From positions 216-64,215 of the forward strand of contig NZ_KB904096.1 in NCBI RefSeq assembly GCF_000379985.1: DNA of 64,000 bases, written 5' to 3'. Under the pieces are notes generated by a model that saw only the letters and a list, made by a program, of their open reading frames with translations, was not told where the DNA came from and searched no databases. Both the position numbers and the translations under genes were made by a program. Shown piece by piece: positions 29,146-40,656 of this stretch (position 1 is its first letter; the number at the start of each line of letters is the position of its first letter). The stretch comes from Streptococcus caballi DSM 19004. GTDB taxonomy: Bacteria > Bacillota > Bacilli > Lactobacillales > Streptococcaceae.

Positions 29146-30921
29146 TTGAGCCAAGGAAAAATTATCAAAGTGTCTGGGCCACTGGTTGTGGCATCAGGCA
29201 TGCAAGAGGCCAACATTCAGGATATTTGCCGTGTTGGGAATCTGGGCTTGATTGGTGAAATCATTGAGATGCGCCGAGATCAAGCCTCCATTCAGGTTTA
29301 CGAAGAAACATCAGGTATCGGGCCAGGTGAGCCAGTTGTGACCACTGGTAATCCCTTGTCCGTTGAATTGGGACCAGGTCTTATCTCACAAATGTTTGAT
29401 GGGATTCAACGCCCATTGGAACGCTTCAAGGAAGCAACAGCCAGTGATTTTCTAATTCGCGGAGTTTCTATTCCTAGTCTGAACCGTGATGCCAAATGGA
29501 CGTTCACCCCAACTGCCAAGGTTGGTGACCAAGTATCAGCAGGTGATATTTTAGGAACTGTTCAGGAGACTCTTGTTGTCGAGCACCGCATCATGGTACC
29601 AAATAAGGTCTCAGGAACGTTGACAGCTGTTTCAGCTGGAGACTTTACGGTTGAAGAGATTGTTTATGAGATCGAGCAGGCTGATGGATCTGTTTACAAG
29701 GGAACACTCATGCAGACTTGGCCAGTGCGTAAGGGACGTCCAGTAGCGCAAAAACTGATTCCAGTAGAGCCTTTGGTGACTGGTCAGCGAGTCATTGATA
29801 CTTTCTTCCCTGTGACAAAGGGCGGAGCTGCTGCCGTGCCAGGACCTTTTGGAGCTGGTAAAACGGTCGTGCAACACCAAATCGCCAAATTTGCTAACGT
29901 AGACATTGTTATCTACGTGGGTTGTGGCGAACGTGGTAATGAAATGACCGATGTTCTGAACGAATTTCCAGAATTGATTGACCCAAATACTGGTCAGTCA
30001 ATTATGCAACGTACGGTGCTGATTGCCAATACGTCAAACATGCCCGTGGCTGCGCGTGAAGCCTCAATCTATACAGGTATTACCATCGCAGAGTATTTCC
30101 GTGATATGGGCTACTCCGTAGCCATTATGGCTGACTCGACTTCCCGTTGGGCAGAGGCTCTTCGTGAAATGTCTGGCCGTCTGGAAGAAATGCCTGGTGA
30201 TGAAGGCTATCCAGCCTATCTGGGTTCTCGTATCGCTGAATATTATGAACGCGCTGGCCGTGCCCGCGTACTTGGCAGTCAAGGGCGTGAAGGGACAATA
30301 ACTGCCATCGGTGCTGTATCACCTCCTGGGGGAGATATTTCTGAACCTGTTACCCAAAATACACTTCGCATCGTCAAGGTTTTCTGGGGATTGGACGCTC
30401 CACTTGCGCAACGTCGTCATTTTCCAGCTATCAACTGGCTGTCATCTTATTCGCTTTATAAGGATGAGATTGGCAAGTACATAGATAAGGAGCAAAGCAC
30501 AGATTGGTCGGCCAAGGTGACTCGCGCCATGAATATCTTGCAGCGTGAATCTAGCTTGGAAGAAATCGTGCGTTTGGTAGGTATTGATTCCCTATCAGAC
30601 CAAGACCGCTTGACTATGGCAGTTGCCCGTCAAATTCGTGAAGATTACCTGCAACAAAATGCCTTTGACCCTGTTGATACCTTTACCTCCTTCCCTAAAC
30701 AAGAAGCTATGCTCAATAATATTTTGACTTTCGCAGATGAAGCAGGCAAGGCTTTAAAATTGGGTGCCTATTTCACCGAGATTATGGAGGGAACTGTTGA
30801 GGTTCGTGACCGTATTGCTCGCAGTAAATACATTTCAGAAGATAAGATAGATCAGATTAAAGTATTATCAGGCAGCATTGAGGACAGTATCCACCAAGTG
30901 CTTGCAAAGGGAGGTATCTAG
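29146..30921 (+). CDS. ntpA: V-type ATPase catalytic subunit A
   Basis: The 591-residue catalytic subunit hydrolyses ATP at the A/B interfaces. It shows the P-loop [10 protein letters not shown] (about 231-240), the A-subunit-specific non-homologous insertion before it, and the [11 protein letters not shown] catalytic glutamate motif. Start TTG 29146 behind ATGGAGG. Confidence 0.95.
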   Translation: MSQGKIIKVSGPLVVASGMQEANIQDICRVGNLGLIGEIIEMRRDQASIQVYEETSGIGPGEPVVTTGNPLSVELGPGLISQMFDGIQRPLERFKEATASDFLIRGVSIPSLNRDAKWTFTPTAKVGDQVSAGDILGTVQETLVVEHRIMVPNKVSGTLTAVSAGDFTVEEIVYEIEQADGSVYKGTLMQTWPVRKGRPVAQKLIPVEPLVTGQRVIDTFFPVTKGGAAAVPGPFGAGKTVVQHQIAKFANVDIVIYVGCGERGNEMTDVLNEFPELIDPNTGQSIMQRTVLIANTSNMPVAAREASIYTGITIAEYFRDMGYSVAIMADSTSRWAEALREMSGRLEEMPGDEGYPAYLGSRIAEYYERAGRARVLGSQGREGTITAIGAVSPPGGDISEPVTQNTLRIVKVFWGLDAPLAQRRHFPAINWLSSYSLYKDEIGKYIDKEQSTDWSAKVTRAMNILQRESSLEEIVRLVGIDSLSDQDRLTMAVARQIREDYLQQNAFDPVDTFTSFPKQEAMLNNILTFADEAGKALKLGAYFTEIMEGTVEVRDRIARSKYISEDKIDQIKVLSGSIEDSIHQVLAKGGI

Positions 30922-30922
30922 C

Positions 30923-32317
30923 ATGAGTGTTTTGAAAGAATATCGAACGGTCAGCGAAGTTGTCGGCCCTTTGATGATTGTGGACCAAGTTTCAGGTGTT
31001 CAATACAATGAATTGGTTGAAATCAAGCTGCATAATGGTGAAACGCGTCAGGGTCAGGTTTTGGAAGTCCAAGAAGATAAGGCTATGGTTCAGCTTTTTG
31101 AAGGTTCTAGCGGTATTAATCTTGAAAAGGCTAAAGTTCGCTTTACAGGGCATCCGCTTGAATTGCCTGTGTCTGAGGACATGGTAGGTCGTATCTTCAA
31201 TGGGATGGGTAAACCTATTGATGGTGGCCCAGAGCTTATTCCTGAAAAATATCTGGATATCGATGGTCAGGCCATCAACCCTGTGGCGCGTGACTATCCT
31301 GATGAATTTATTCAAACAGGGATTTCTGCTATTGACCATTTGAATACACTTGTCCGAGGGCAAAAATTACCTGTGTTCTCAGGTTCAGGTCTGCCCCATA
31401 ATGAATTGGCAGCGCAGATTGCCCGTCAAGCGACTGTACTTAATTCTGATGAAAACTTCGCCGTGGTCTTTGCAGCTATGGGAATTACCTTTGAAGAGGC
31501 CGAGTTCTTCATGAATGATTTGCGTCAGACGGGTGCCATTGATCGCTCGGTTCTTTTCATCAATCTGGCCAATGACCCAGCCATCGAACGTATTGCTACA
31601 CCGCGTATCGCCTTGACAACAGCTGAATATCTGGCCTATGAAAAAGATATGCACGTTTTAGTTATTATGACGGATATGACCAACTATTGTGAAGCGCTTC
31701 GTGAAGTGTCTGCGGCTCGTCGTGAAGTACCAGGTCGTCGTGGTTATCCTGGCTATCTTTACACCAATTTGTCAACCCTCTACGAACGTGCTGGTCGTCT
31801 GGTTGGTAAAAAAGGTTCTGTGACTCAGATTCCGATTTTGACCATGCCTGAGGATGATATTACCCATCCTATCCCTGATTTGACAGGTTATATTACCGAA
31901 GGACAAATCATTTTATCACATGAATTGTATAATTCTGGTTATCGTCCACCGATTAATGTATTGCCATCCCTATCTCGCCTGAAAGACAAAGGGTCAGGTG
32001 AAGGTAAGACGCGTGGTGATCATGCGGCAACTATGAACCAGCTCTTTGCGGCCTATGCCCAAGGAAAACAAGCAGCAGAACTTGCTGTCGTGCTAGGTGA
32101 ATCAGCTCTGTCAGATACCGACAAGCTCTACGTTAAATTTACCAAGCGTTTTGAAGAAGAATACATCAATCAAGGATTCTACACCAATCGCAGTATTGAA
32201 GAAAGTCTAGATCTTGGCTGGGAACTCTTGTCTATTCTGCCTCGTACCGAACTGAAGCGTATCAAAGACGATATGCTGGATCAGTATCTGCCACAGACAA
32301 AAGCTGATGCTGAGTAA
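30923..32317 (+). CDS. ntpB: V-type ATPase regulatory subunit B
   Basis: The 464-residue non-catalytic nucleotide-site subunit, alternating with A in the hexamer. The P-loop is degenerate ([14 protein letters not shown]), as normal for B. ATG 30923 behind GGGAGG starts one base after the ntpA stop codon; an in-frame ATG at 30878 inside ntpA is rejected. Confidence 0.94.
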   Translation: MSVLKEYRTVSEVVGPLMIVDQVSGVQYNELVEIKLHNGETRQGQVLEVQEDKAMVQLFEGSSGINLEKAKVRFTGHPLELPVSEDMVGRIFNGMGKPIDGGPELIPEKYLDIDGQAINPVARDYPDEFIQTGISAIDHLNTLVRGQKLPVFSGSGLPHNELAAQIARQATVLNSDENFAVVFAAMGITFEEAEFFMNDLRQTGAIDRSVLFINLANDPAIERIATPRIALTTAEYLAYEKDMHVLVIMTDMTNYCEALREVSAARREVPGRRGYPGYLYTNLSTLYERAGRLVGKKGSVTQIPILTMPEDDITHPIPDLTGYITEGQIILSHELYNSGYRPPINVLPSLSRLKDKGSGEGKTRGDHAATMNQLFAAYAQGKQAAELAVVLGESALSDTDKLYVKFTKRFEEEYINQGFYTNRSIEESLDLGWELLSILPRTELKRIKDDMLDQYLPQTKADAE

Positions 32318-32333
32318 AGTGAGGTGACTGTCC

Positions 32334-32963
32334 ATGACACGATTAAATGTCAAGCCAACTCGGATGGAACTGAGCAACCTCAAAGAACGCCTCAAAACAG
32401 CCACTCGCGGTCATAAATTGCTCAAGGATAAGCGAGACGAGCTTATGCGTCGCTTTGTTGAATTGATTCGTGAAAACAACAGCTTGCGCCAAGAAGTGGA
32501 GGAAGCTCTGGTGTCACACATGCAAGATTTTGTCATTGCTAAATCGCTGGAAAATGACCTCATGGTCGAAGAAATGTTTGCCGTACCAACCAAGGATGTG
32601 CAGCTTTTCATTGAAAAAGAAAACATCATGAGCGTCACGGTTCCCAAGATGCACAGCCACATTGATAACCCTTATGGTAGCGACGAGGGCGATGTGATCT
32701 ACAGTTTTCTGGCCTCCAACAGCGAGATGGATGCCACCATTGAAAAGATGAGCGGTTTGTTGGAAAAATTGCTGCGCTTGGCTGAGGTTGAAAAAACCTG
32801 CCAGCTCATGGCGGATGAAATTGAGAAGACCCGCCGCCGGGTCAATGGCTTGGAATATTCGACTATTCCCCAGTTGGAAGAAACCATTCACTATATCGAA
32901 CTCAAATTAGAAGAAGCTGAACGTGCTAATCTGGTTCGCATTATGAAAGTGAAAGATCGTTAA
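32334..32963 (+). CDS. ntpD: V-type ATPase subunit D
   Basis: A 209-residue central rotor shaft: two long helices forming an antiparallel coiled coil with the typical opening [18 protein letters not shown] and the [17 protein letters not shown]-terminal segment. Last gene of the operon, closed by a terminator. Confidence 0.92.
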   Translation: MTRLNVKPTRMELSNLKERLKTATRGHKLLKDKRDELMRRFVELIRENNSLRQEVEEALVSHMQDFVIAKSLENDLMVEEMFAVPTKDVQLFIEKENIMSVTVPKMHSHIDNPYGSDEGDVIYSFLASNSEMDATIEKMSGLLEKLLRLAEVEKTCQLMADEIEKTRRRVNGLEYSTIPQLEETIHYIELKLEEAERANLVRIMKVKDR

Positions 32964-32966
32964 AAC

Positions 32967-33014
32967 AAATCCCTTTGAGAGCAAGCTCTGCTTACTTTCA
33001 TAGGGATTTTTCTT
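32967..33014 (+). terminator. Terminator after the V-ATPase operon
   Basis: AAATCCCT (32967-32974) pairs with AGGGATTT (33002-33009) with an inner AGAGC/GCTCT helix; T-run and TCTT follow. Confidence 0.75.
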
Positions 33015-33656
33015 ATAACTTAAGTTAAGGAAACTTGTTATTTTCGCTTCTTTCTAAAGTAGTATCGGATGGAAGCAAATTCCTTTTGGAGCTAGGTTGT
33101 AGACAAAGTTTTTATTAAGATTCGCTGGGGTCGTTAGACCATTCAATAGTTATTCTCCCGATAGAGTTTGAAGCTTGTTTGATGCAAAAAAGTATAGTCT
33201 ATATTCAGTTTGCTCCTGGAAGAGTTTCACTGTTGATTTTAGAATCTCATATAGAGTAAACCTCCGTCAGCAATGTTGAAGTTTTGTCAATCTTTGGAAA
33301 GTTATCAATTCAAGCTTTCGTTGTCTGGCTACATTTTGGAAAATGGTTTTCAAGATTTGTTGACGGTTTGCCGCAGTTTAGACAATGTCGCTCAGCAAAT
33401 TTAACAGTTTCTTGCAACTTTGGTGAGGCTTGTCAGCCTTTAAAAATTTTTTGTACAATAATGGTAGGATTTAGTCACTTGCTGGCTAAGGTGTGTAGCT
33501 AAGGAGTTCTTCTAAGGGAGAAAGTAGATTTTGAGTCACTTGAGAAGAGTAGTTATTTGACAAGATTTTTTTTCAAAACTTAAATAATTTCAATGTTGTT
33601 TCAATTTTGTTACTTTATATTGTTAAATGAACAAAGAGTAGAAAGGAGAGTGTCTT
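33015..33656. other. 642-bp stretch without a supported gene, upstream of dltR
   Basis: No ORF here has a ribosome site and plausible protein. A possible -10 TACAAT occurs near 33456. A fragment reading YILENGFQDLLTVCRSLDNV near 33330-33395, interrupted soon after by stops, suggests decayed coding sequence. The 72-codon frame at 33284-33502 is low-complexity and not credible. AGAAAGGAGAG before 33657 is the dltR ribosome site. Confidence 0.4.
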
Positions 33657-34337
33657 GTGAGAATATTAGTGGTTGAAGACGAAAAAAGCATTGCGGAAGC
33701 TATCCAAGCTATTCTGGAAAGTCAGCAATACAATGTTGATTTGGCCTTTGACGGAGAGGCTGGTCTGGATTATATATTGACAGACCTTTATGATTTGGTA
33801 CTTTTGGATATCATGTTACCAAAAATGGATGGTGTTGCCGTCTTGAAGCGCGTGCGTCAGCTGGGGATAGAAGTTCCTATCATTTTCCTGACAGCTAAGT
33901 CTCAGTTGGAGGAACGGGTGACTGGTCTTGATTTGGGAGCTGACGACTACATGACCAAGCCCTTTGAGGCAGAAGAATTGCTGGCACGCATTCGTGTGCG
34001 GACGCGACAATCCTCAGCTGGCAAGGTCAATCATCTCAAGCTGGGTAAGGTTGTTTTAGACGTGGATCAGCGTAAGCTCAGCACGACTGGTCATGAGGTT
34101 AACTTGTCCAACAAGGAGTTTCTCCTTATGGAGACCTTTCTGCGTAATCCTCACCAGATTATTCCTAAGAACCAACTGATCCTCAAGGTCTGGGGTCCTA
34201 TGGATGACTCGGATTACAACCAGTTGGAGGTTTTCATTTCCTTTTTGCGCAAAAAGCTGCGCTTTCTCAAGGCAGATATTGCTATCAAGACGACCAAGGG
34301 AATCGGCTATTCTTTAGAAGAGGTTGACCCGTCATGA
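33657..34337 (+). CDS. dltR: OmpR-family response regulator (DltR-like)
   Basis: The 226 residues comprise a receiver domain (acidic D8/E9, phospho-acceptor D51 in LVLLDIMLPKMDG, K101) and a winged-helix DNA-binding domain (about 125-222). Start GTG 33657 after AAAGGAGAG. It overlaps the kinase gene by four bases and stands just before dltXABCD, as DltRS does in S. agalactiae, so control of lipoteichoic-acid D-alanylation is likely. Confidence 0.85.
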   Translation: MRILVVEDEKSIAEAIQAILESQQYNVDLAFDGEAGLDYILTDLYDLVLLDIMLPKMDGVAVLKRVRQLGIEVPIIFLTAKSQLEERVTGLDLGADDYMTKPFEAEELLARIRVRTRQSSAGKVNHLKLGKVVLDVDQRKLSTTGHEVNLSNKEFLLMETFLRNPHQIIPKNQLILKVWGPMDDSDYNQLEVFISFLRKKLRFLKADIAIKTTKGIGYSLEEVDPS

Positions 34338-35494
34338 TTGAAAGCTTACGCAAAAAATTTGTCATTGTGACCATGTCGCTGCTAGTCGTTGTTGTAGGTA
34401 TTCTTTTCATGGTTAGTAACCGCTATGACCGCTACTGGGATGAATACGATACCTATCGGATTGTCAAAATCATCTCAAATAACGGCTACTTGAAGGATTA
34501 TGCCGATGAGGCTGTCGCTCTGACCACCATTGATTCAGAGCAGAAGGTTACGATTGTAGCTAATGCTACTGAATTGACTAATCAGGAAGTCAAAGAGGTC
34601 AGCCTGCAGCTCTTGAAGCATGGCAAGAAGCGCTGGAAATTCAAAGATTATGTTTATAAGCTCAAGGAAAGAAAAGATGGAACATGGCAGCTGACTTTTA
34701 TTGATTTGGCTAGCTACTCTAACAGTTTGGAACAGACTGTTATGATCATTGTTTTTATGGTCTTTGGCTTTGCCTTGTTGACGGGTGTCAGTATCTACTT
34801 GTCACGCTTCGTGGTCAAGCCTGCCCAGGATGCCATTGAGCGGGAGAAACAGTTCGTTTCCGATGCTAGTCATGAACTCAAAACGCCCATATCAGCTATC
34901 CGGGCCAATGCTCAGGTCTTGCAAAATCAGATTGAGCATAATCGTTATCTGGATCATATTCTCTCTGAAACCAAGCGCATGGAGCAGCTAGTACAGGACC
35001 TGCTAGGACTGGCTAGGTTGGACAACAATCAAGCTAAAAAGAATTTTGATAAGGTCAACCTGTCTGAACTGAGTCAGGAAATGCTCCTGACCTATGAAAG
35101 TCTAGCCTACGAAGAAGGCAAGTTAATTGAAGAACAAATCCAAGATGGTGTCTATGTGGTAGGTCAGGAGAAGCAGCTCAAGCAGCTCTTGACTATCCTG
35201 CTAGATAATGCCATCAGGCATTCGCTGGATGAGTCTACTATTACATTAAGCCTCAGTCAGGTTAAGAAGAGGGTCATCTTGACGCTCTCAAATCCAAGTA
35301 AAATCTATCCAGAGGATGTTATGCACAATCTCTTTGAACGCTTCTATCAAGCAGAGGATTCCCATCATACGACATCTAGTTTCGGTTTGGGCTTGGCTAT
35401 TGCCAAGGCTATCGTGGTCAAACACAAGGGACAAATTTTCGCTCGGCAAGATGGGAACATTATGACTTTGCAAGTGATATTACCAGGTAAGTAG
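34334..35494 (+). CDS. dltS: Sensor histidine kinase (DltS-like)
   Basis: A 386-residue kinase: two membrane helices (about 9-28 and 135-156) around a 105-residue extracellular loop, HisKA with phospho-acceptor H180 in SDASHELKTP, and HATPase with N-box LLDNAIRHS and FGLGLAIAK. Probably senses envelope stress or cationic peptides, by analogy. Nine bases separate it from dltX. Confidence 0.87.
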   Translation: MIESLRKKFVIVTMSLLVVVVGILFMVSNRYDRYWDEYDTYRIVKIISNNGYLKDYADEAVALTTIDSEQKVTIVANATELTNQEVKEVSLQLLKHGKKRWKFKDYVYKLKERKDGTWQLTFIDLASYSNSLEQTVMIIVFMVFGFALLTGVSIYLSRFVVKPAQDAIEREKQFVSDASHELKTPISAIRANAQVLQNQIEHNRYLDHILSETKRMEQLVQDLLGLARLDNNQAKKNFDKVNLSELSQEMLLTYESLAYEEGKLIEEQIQDGVYVVGQEKQLKQLLTILLDNAIRHSLDESTITLSLSQVKKRVILTLSNPSKIYPEDVMHNLFERFYQAEDSHHTTSSFGLGLAIAKAIVVKHKGQIFARQDGNIMTLQVILPGK

Positions 35495-35503
35495 GAAATA
35501 GCA

Positions 35504-35617
35504 ATGAAAAACTTTTTATTACGAACACTGTTTTACTTTCTCATCTTCCTAGTGCTGATTTACTTTTTCAGCTATCTAGGTCGTGGACAAGGCAGTTTTA
35601 TTTACAATGAATTCTAG
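35504..35617 (+). CDS. dltX: D-Ala-teichoic acid biosynthesis protein DltX
   Basis: A 37-residue single-span membrane peptide ending in the diagnostic [10 protein letters not shown] motif (28-37). DltX is required for D-alanylation in several Gram-positives; its C-terminal motif is thought to help move D-Ala with DltB. ATG 35504 follows TAGGAAA; dltA starts 14 bases after its stop. Confidence 0.93.
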   Translation: MKNFLLRTLFYFLIFLVLIYFFSYLGRGQGSFIYNEF

Positions 35618-35630
35618 AAAGGGCACAGCT

Positions 35631-37169
35631 ATGTTGAACGATATGATTGAAACCATTGAGCGCTATGCTCAGACACAGGCGGATTTTCCCGTTTACGATA
35701 TGTTGGGAAATATCCACACTTACAAGGATTTGAAAGAGGACTCTGATGCCTTGGCTGCTCATATTGACCGTTTAGGACTGCCTGCTAAGTCACCTGTTCT
35801 TGTCTTTGGTGGCCAGGAGTATGAAATGCTGGCAACTTTTGTGGCTCTGACCAAGTCAGGACATGCTTATATTCCGGTGGATCAGCATTCAGCCTTGGAG
35901 CGCATTGAGGCTATTATGGAAATAGCAGAGCCTAGTCTCATCATTTCTGTTGGGGCCTTTCCGGTGGATGCTAAGAGTACTCCTCTCATTGAGCTGGCGC
36001 AGCTGGAAACCATTTTCGCTCAAAAGACAGTCTATGAACTGACGCATCCTGTCAAGGGAGATGACAATTACTACATCATCTTTACCTCTGGTACAACTGG
36101 CAAGCCTAAAGGGGTGCAAATCTCTCATGACAATCTGCTCAGCTTTACCAACTGGATTACTTCGACAGAATCTTTCTCAGTACCTGACCAACCGCAAATG
36201 CTGGCGCAGCCACCCTATTCCTTTGATCTGTCGGTCATGTATTGGGCACCGACCTTAGCTAAAGGGGGCACCCTTTTCGCCCTGCCAAAAGAATTAACGA
36301 CAGACTTCAAGCGCCTCTTTGATACCATCAATCAGATGCCAATCCAAGTCTGGGTTTCAACACCATCCTTTGTGGACATGGCCATGTTGTTACCTGACTT
36401 CAATGCTGAAAACTTGCCTGAGCTGACTCGTTTTTATTTCTGTGGTGAGGAGCTGACGGTCAAGACAGCGCAAAAACTCTACGATCGTTTCCCGCAAGCT
36501 CGTATCGTTAATTCCTACGGTCCGACTGAGGCGACGGTTGCTTTGTCAGCGGTGGCGGTGACTGGTGAGATGTTGGCAACTTGCAAGCGTCTGCCAATCG
36601 GCTACACCAAGCCTGATTCACCGACCTTTATCATTGACGAAGAAGGCAGATGTCTCCCTCATGGTCAGCAGGGTGAAATCATTGTGACTGGACCGGCTGT
36701 TTCTAAGGGTTATCTCAATAATCCTGAGCGCACCGAGGCCGCCTTTTTTGAATTTGAAGGGCTACCTGCCTATCATACCGGTGATGTGGGCAGTATGACT
36801 GAGGAAGGTTTGCTGCTCTATGGCGGCCGCCTTGATTTCCAGATTAAATTTAACGGCTACCGCATTGAGCTGGAGGAAGTATCGCAGAACCTTAACAAGT
36901 CACAATACGTCAAGTCAGCTGTGGCTGTGCCACGTTACAATAAGGATCATAAAGTTCAAAATCTTTTAGCCTATGTGGTACTAAAAGAGGGTGTCGCTCA
37001 GCAATTTGACCGAGACTTGGACATTACTAAGGCTATCAAGGAAGATTTGAAGGACATCATGATGGACTATATGATGCCATCCAAGTTCCTCTACCGTGAG
37101 AGCCTGCCGCTGACGCCAAATGGTAAGATTGACATCAAGGGGTTGATGAGTGAGGTAAATAACCGATGA
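35631..37169 (+). CDS. dltA: D-alanine--poly(phosphoribitol/D-alanyl carrier) ligase DltA
   Basis: Adenylates D-alanine and loads it on DltC. The 512-residue adenylating enzyme carries the AMP-binding core [11 protein letters not shown], the NSYGPTEAT motif and the C-terminal lysine in [14 protein letters not shown] 35631 is preferred over an in-frame ATG at 35583 inside dltX. It overlaps dltB by four bases. Confidence 0.94.
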   Translation: MLNDMIETIERYAQTQADFPVYDMLGNIHTYKDLKEDSDALAAHIDRLGLPAKSPVLVFGGQEYEMLATFVALTKSGHAYIPVDQHSALERIEAIMEIAEPSLIISVGAFPVDAKSTPLIELAQLETIFAQKTVYELTHPVKGDDNYYIIFTSGTTGKPKGVQISHDNLLSFTNWITSTESFSVPDQPQMLAQPPYSFDLSVMYWAPTLAKGGTLFALPKELTTDFKRLFDTINQMPIQVWVSTPSFVDMAMLLPDFNAENLPELTRFYFCGEELTVKTAQKLYDRFPQARIVNSYGPTEATVALSAVAVTGEMLATCKRLPIGYTKPDSPTFIIDEEGRCLPHGQQGEIIVTGPAVSKGYLNNPERTEAAFFEFEGLPAYHTGDVGSMTEEGLLLYGGRLDFQIKFNGYRIELEEVSQNLNKSQYVKSAVAVPRYNKDHKVQNLLAYVVLKEGVAQQFDRDLDITKAIKEDLKDIMMDYMMPSKFLYRESLPLTPNGKIDIKGLMSEVNNR

Positions 37170-38431
37170 TTGATTTTCTCCATCAGCTGCCGCATCTAGA
37201 GGCTTATGGCAATCCCCAGTATTTTATCTATTTGATTTTGGCTGTTCTGCCAATCTTTGTCGGTCTCTTTTTCAAGAAACGTTTCCCGCTTTATGAAGCG
37301 CTGGTTAGTCTGGCCTTCATCGTCCTTATGCTGACAGGTAAACACCTTAATCAGCTGGCTTCGCTTTTAGCTTATGTGGTCTGGCAGATTGTGTTGGTTT
37401 ACAGCTATAAGTTTTACCGCAAGGCGCGTGATAATAAGTGGGTCTTTTATCTCTGGGTCTTTTTATCAGTCTTGCCTCTGGCATTTGTCAAAATCAGTCC
37501 GCTGATTGAGGTGGAAAATCGAGCCTCACTTTTTGGTTTCTTAGGTATTTCTTATCTGACCTTCCGTGCGGTGGGCATGATTATGGAAATGCGTGACGGT
37601 GTGTTGACAGACTTTAGTCTCTGGGAGTTTCTGCGCTTCCTGCTTTTCATGCCGACCTTCTCCAGCGGACCAATTGACCGCTTCAAACGCTTCAATGAAG
37701 ACTATGAAACCATTCCTGAGCGTGCCGAGCTGCTGGACATGCTGGAACAATCTGTTCGCTACATCATGCTGGGCTTTCTTTATAAGTTTATTTTAGCTTA
37801 TATCTTTGGGCAATTGCTCATGAATCCTATTAAAGAAATGGCTCTACAGATGGGGGGTGTCTTTAATCTTCCAACTTTGGGTGTCATGTATACCTACGGC
37901 TTAGATCTTTTCTTTGACTTTGCAGGTTATAGCATGTTTGCGCTAGCCATTTCCAACCTCATGGGGATCAAGAGCCCTACCAACTTTAATCAGCCTTTCA
38001 AATCACGTGATTTGAAAGAATTCTGGAATCGCTGGCACATGAGCTTGTCCTTCTGGTTCCGTGACTTTGTCTTCATGCGTTTGGTTAAGGTTATGGTCAA
38101 AAACAAGGTCTTCAAAAACCGCAATGTGACATCAAGCGTCGCCTACATCATCAATATGCTCATCATGGGCTTCTGGCATGGGGTGACTTGGTACTATATT
38201 GCCTACGGACTTTTCCACGGTCTCGGTCTAGTTATCAATGACTGGTGGCTACGCAAGAAGAAAAAAATCAACAAGGAACGCAAGAACAAGGGACAAGCGC
38301 CACTTCCAGACAATAAATGGACCAAGGCCGTGGGCATCTTCATCACCTTCAATGTGGTCATGCTGTCCTTCTTACTCTTCTCAGGGTTCTTGGACCAACT
38401 CTGGTTTCCAAAACCACCGATGAAATATTAA
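37166..38431 (+). CDS. dltB: D-alanyl transfer protein DltB (MBOAT)
   Basis: A 421-residue polytopic membrane O-acyltransferase that takes D-Ala from DltC across the membrane. MBOAT hallmarks are seen: [18 protein letters not shown] and the catalytic histidine in [18 protein letters not shown]. Confidence 0.94.
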   Translation: MIDFLHQLPHLEAYGNPQYFIYLILAVLPIFVGLFFKKRFPLYEALVSLAFIVLMLTGKHLNQLASLLAYVVWQIVLVYSYKFYRKARDNKWVFYLWVFLSVLPLAFVKISPLIEVENRASLFGFLGISYLTFRAVGMIMEMRDGVLTDFSLWEFLRFLLFMPTFSSGPIDRFKRFNEDYETIPERAELLDMLEQSVRYIMLGFLYKFILAYIFGQLLMNPIKEMALQMGGVFNLPTLGVMYTYGLDLFFDFAGYSMFALAISNLMGIKSPTNFNQPFKSRDLKEFWNRWHMSLSFWFRDFVFMRLVKVMVKNKVFKNRNVTSSVAYIINMLIMGFWHGVTWYYIAYGLFHGLGLVINDWWLRKKKKINKERKNKGQAPLPDNKWTKAVGIFITFNVVMLSFLLFSGFLDQLWFPKPPMKY

Positions 38432-38571
38432 TCATCGTTGTGCGGACTGCATCCAGTTAATTAAGTGCTGGTTGAAAGCATCCGCGAACGGAAGTGATCC
38501 GAACCTGATATTTTCGCCGTAATAGTATTCTTAGCAACTAAACTCTATAAAACAACAAGGGAGAACTAAAA

Positions 38572-38811
38572 ATGGATATTAAATCAGAAGTTATTGCAAT
38601 TATTGACGACCTTTTCATGGAAGATGTGTCTGACATGATGGATGAGGATTTGTATGATGCAGGTGTGCTTGACAGTATGGGTACGGTTGAGTTGATTGTT
38701 GAGTTGGAGGGGCACTTTAACATCAACATTCCTGTTTCTGAGTTTGGACGTGACGACTGGAATACAGCTAACAAGATTGTTGCAGGAATAGAGGAGCTTC
38801 GTCATGCTTAA
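38572..38811 (+). CDS. dltC: D-alanyl carrier protein DltC
   Basis: A 79-residue acidic acyl-carrier protein; the phosphopantetheine serine is S35 in LDSMGTVEL. It lies 140 bp after dltB; that gap contains GC-rich inverted repeats (38440-38510) but no clear terminator. Overlaps dltD by eight bases. Confidence 0.94.
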   Translation: MDIKSEVIAIIDDLFMEDVSDMMDEDLYDAGVLDSMGTVELIVELEGHFNINIPVSEFGRDDWNTANKIVAGIEELRHA

Positions 38812-40069
38812 ACGCCTCTGGCATATTTTAGGACCTGTCTTTTGTGCTTTGCTATTGGCCCTAGGCCTTATCGCTCTTTATCCAACCAAGGTGAATCACT
38901 CTTTGAGGGCGGAAAGAGAAGATGCAGTAGCCCTGACTAAGACTAATTTCAAGAGCAAGTACAAGAAAGTGCGTGCCTTGACCGACCCTAATCATCACTT
39001 TGTGCCCTTCTTTGGCTCTAGTGAGTGGCTGCGTATAGACAAGATGCACCCTTCCGTCTTGGCGGAGGCTTACAAGCGTTCCTACATTCCCTATTTGCTG
39101 GGGCAAAGGGGGGCGGCATCTCTGACGCATTTCTTTGGTATTCAGCAGATTAGCAAGGAGCTTGATTATAAGCAGGCGGTCTATGTCATCTCGCCTCAGT
39201 GGTTTGTGGCTAAGGGAGCCAATGCTGGCGCTTTTCAAAATTACTTTAGCAATGGGCAGCTGATTGACTTCCTGCAAAACCAAACAGGCAGTCAGTATGA
39301 CCGCTACGCTGCTAAACGTTTCTTGAAGATGTACCCAGATTCATCCCTCAAGGGCATGATGGAAAAGGTAGCCAAGGGACAGAAGCTCAGTGCTGCCGAC
39401 CGAAAATCGCTAGACTTTAAGGATAAGATTTTCCAAAAAGAAGATGGTCTCTTTAGCCATTTTTCAGTGAGCAACAACCAAAAGAAAAAGGTACAGCCCC
39501 AGGCTGATTCTCTACCTAAAACCTTCTCTTATCAGAAACTAGGTGAGATTGCTAGTCAGGATGGTAAGACAGCGACAAGCAATAACCGATTTGGTATTGA
39601 AAATACCTTTTACACGATTCGTGTGTCTCACCAGCTGGATAAACTTAAAGGTTCACAGAAGCGTTTTGACTACACCAAGTCACCTGAATACAATGACCTG
39701 CAACTGGTGCTCAATCAATTTGCCATGAGCCATACCAATGTGCTCTTTGTCATCCCGCCTGTTAACAGCAAGTGGGCGGCATTTACAGGACTTGACCAAA
39801 GCATGTACCAAAAATCAGTCGCTAAAATCAAGTATCAGCTGCAAAGTCAAGGCTTTACCAATATTGCCGATTTCTCCAAAGACGGTGGTAAAGCCTACTT
39901 CATGCAAGATACCATCCACATGGGTTGGAACGGATGGTTGGCACTGGATAAGGCCATCAATCCCTTTCTCAGTAAACCAAGTGACGCTCCAACTTACACC
40001 ATCAATGACCAATTCCTCACCAAAGCTTGGGCAAAATACACTGGCAAACCAGAAGAGTTTGGGAAATAG
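38804..40069 (+). CDS. dltD: D-alanyl-lipoteichoic acid biosynthesis protein DltD
   Basis: A 421-residue extracellular protein tethered by one N-terminal helix (about 5-25). It is a SGNH-hydrolase-like thioesterase; FGSSEW carries the serine motif, and the C-terminal [14 protein letters not shown] carries the Asp/His pair. It completes D-Ala transfer onto lipoteichoic acid. Confidence 0.92.
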   Translation: MLKRLWHILGPVFCALLLALGLIALYPTKVNHSLRAEREDAVALTKTNFKSKYKKVRALTDPNHHFVPFFGSSEWLRIDKMHPSVLAEAYKRSYIPYLLGQRGAASLTHFFGIQQISKELDYKQAVYVISPQWFVAKGANAGAFQNYFSNGQLIDFLQNQTGSQYDRYAAKRFLKMYPDSSLKGMMEKVAKGQKLSAADRKSLDFKDKIFQKEDGLFSHFSVSNNQKKKVQPQADSLPKTFSYQKLGEIASQDGKTATSNNRFGIENTFYTIRVSHQLDKLKGSQKRFDYTKSPEYNDLQLVLNQFAMSHTNVLFVIPPVNSKWAAFTGLDQSMYQKSVAKIKYQLQSQGFTNIADFSKDGGKAYFMQDTIHMGWNGWLALDKAINPFLSKPSDAPTYTINDQFLTKAWAKYTGKPEEFGK

Positions 40070-40612
40070 GTATTTTGGGGGAGAGCTTGGTTGACAAATC
40101 AGGCAAATTGAGGCTTAGTCAGTCTCAGTCTAGCGAGCTAGAAGAGAAGCAGCCTGCCTACCAACGACTGCAAGCTGAACTTACTAAATTGCGACAGATG
40201 ACCAATATTAGCTATCACAACAAGACCACCAAGCTAACCCTTTTCTTGGCGCGTTTGTAGCAGCCTGTTTTGGTAGGGCTGTGCCAACCTTGGGCGTGTA
40301 GACCTTTGCCGAGCAGTTAGTTACTGCCCAAAAGGCCTTTGATCGCCTTGATTATCAGAGAGTTTTGGATAAAGAAGAGTTTACTAAGATTAATCTCAAG
40401 GAAGTTCGTCAAGATATCTGTGACAGCTACCTTGATTTTTGTGCCTATGTCTGCTTGCGCGCTGAACATAGGCCGGACTCCAACTATGGTCTGCTCTTTG
40501 ATGTCCTAAATAAGCAACGCCAAGCTTCCATTGACTACCTGCCGTAGAGAAGCTTGGAAAAAACGTAAGGCCAATCAAAAAGTAAAAGAGGAAGACTCAC
40601 TCAAAAAGTAAT
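40070..40612 (+). pseudogene. Broken ORF of unknown function after dltD
   Basis: Long open stretches lie in different frames: GESLVDKSGKLRLSQSQS onward to about 40260, then from about 40280 an alternate frame reading FAEQLVTAQKAFDRLDYQRV and EVRQDICDSYLDFCAYVCLR to a stop at 40547, then a lysine-rich tail. The charged, helical, repeat-free character is like a real protein broken by frameshifts and one stop. I do not recognise the family. Confidence 0.4.
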
Positions 40613-40620
40613 CAACTTAA

Positions 40621-40656
40621 GAAAGACCAATGGTTGCCATTGGTCTTTCTTTTTTA
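40621..40656. terminator. Terminator facing the GH94 phosphorylase gene
   Basis: Perfect 13-bp stem (40621-40633 with 40637-40649), three-base loop, T6 on the plus side and A/T-rich on the minus side; probably ends transcripts from both directions. Confidence 0.88.

Noticed and set aside
33284-33502. 72-codon ORF
   Set aside because: No ribosome site, unusual composition rich in Phe/Cys/Trp, and it lies in decayed-looking DNA.
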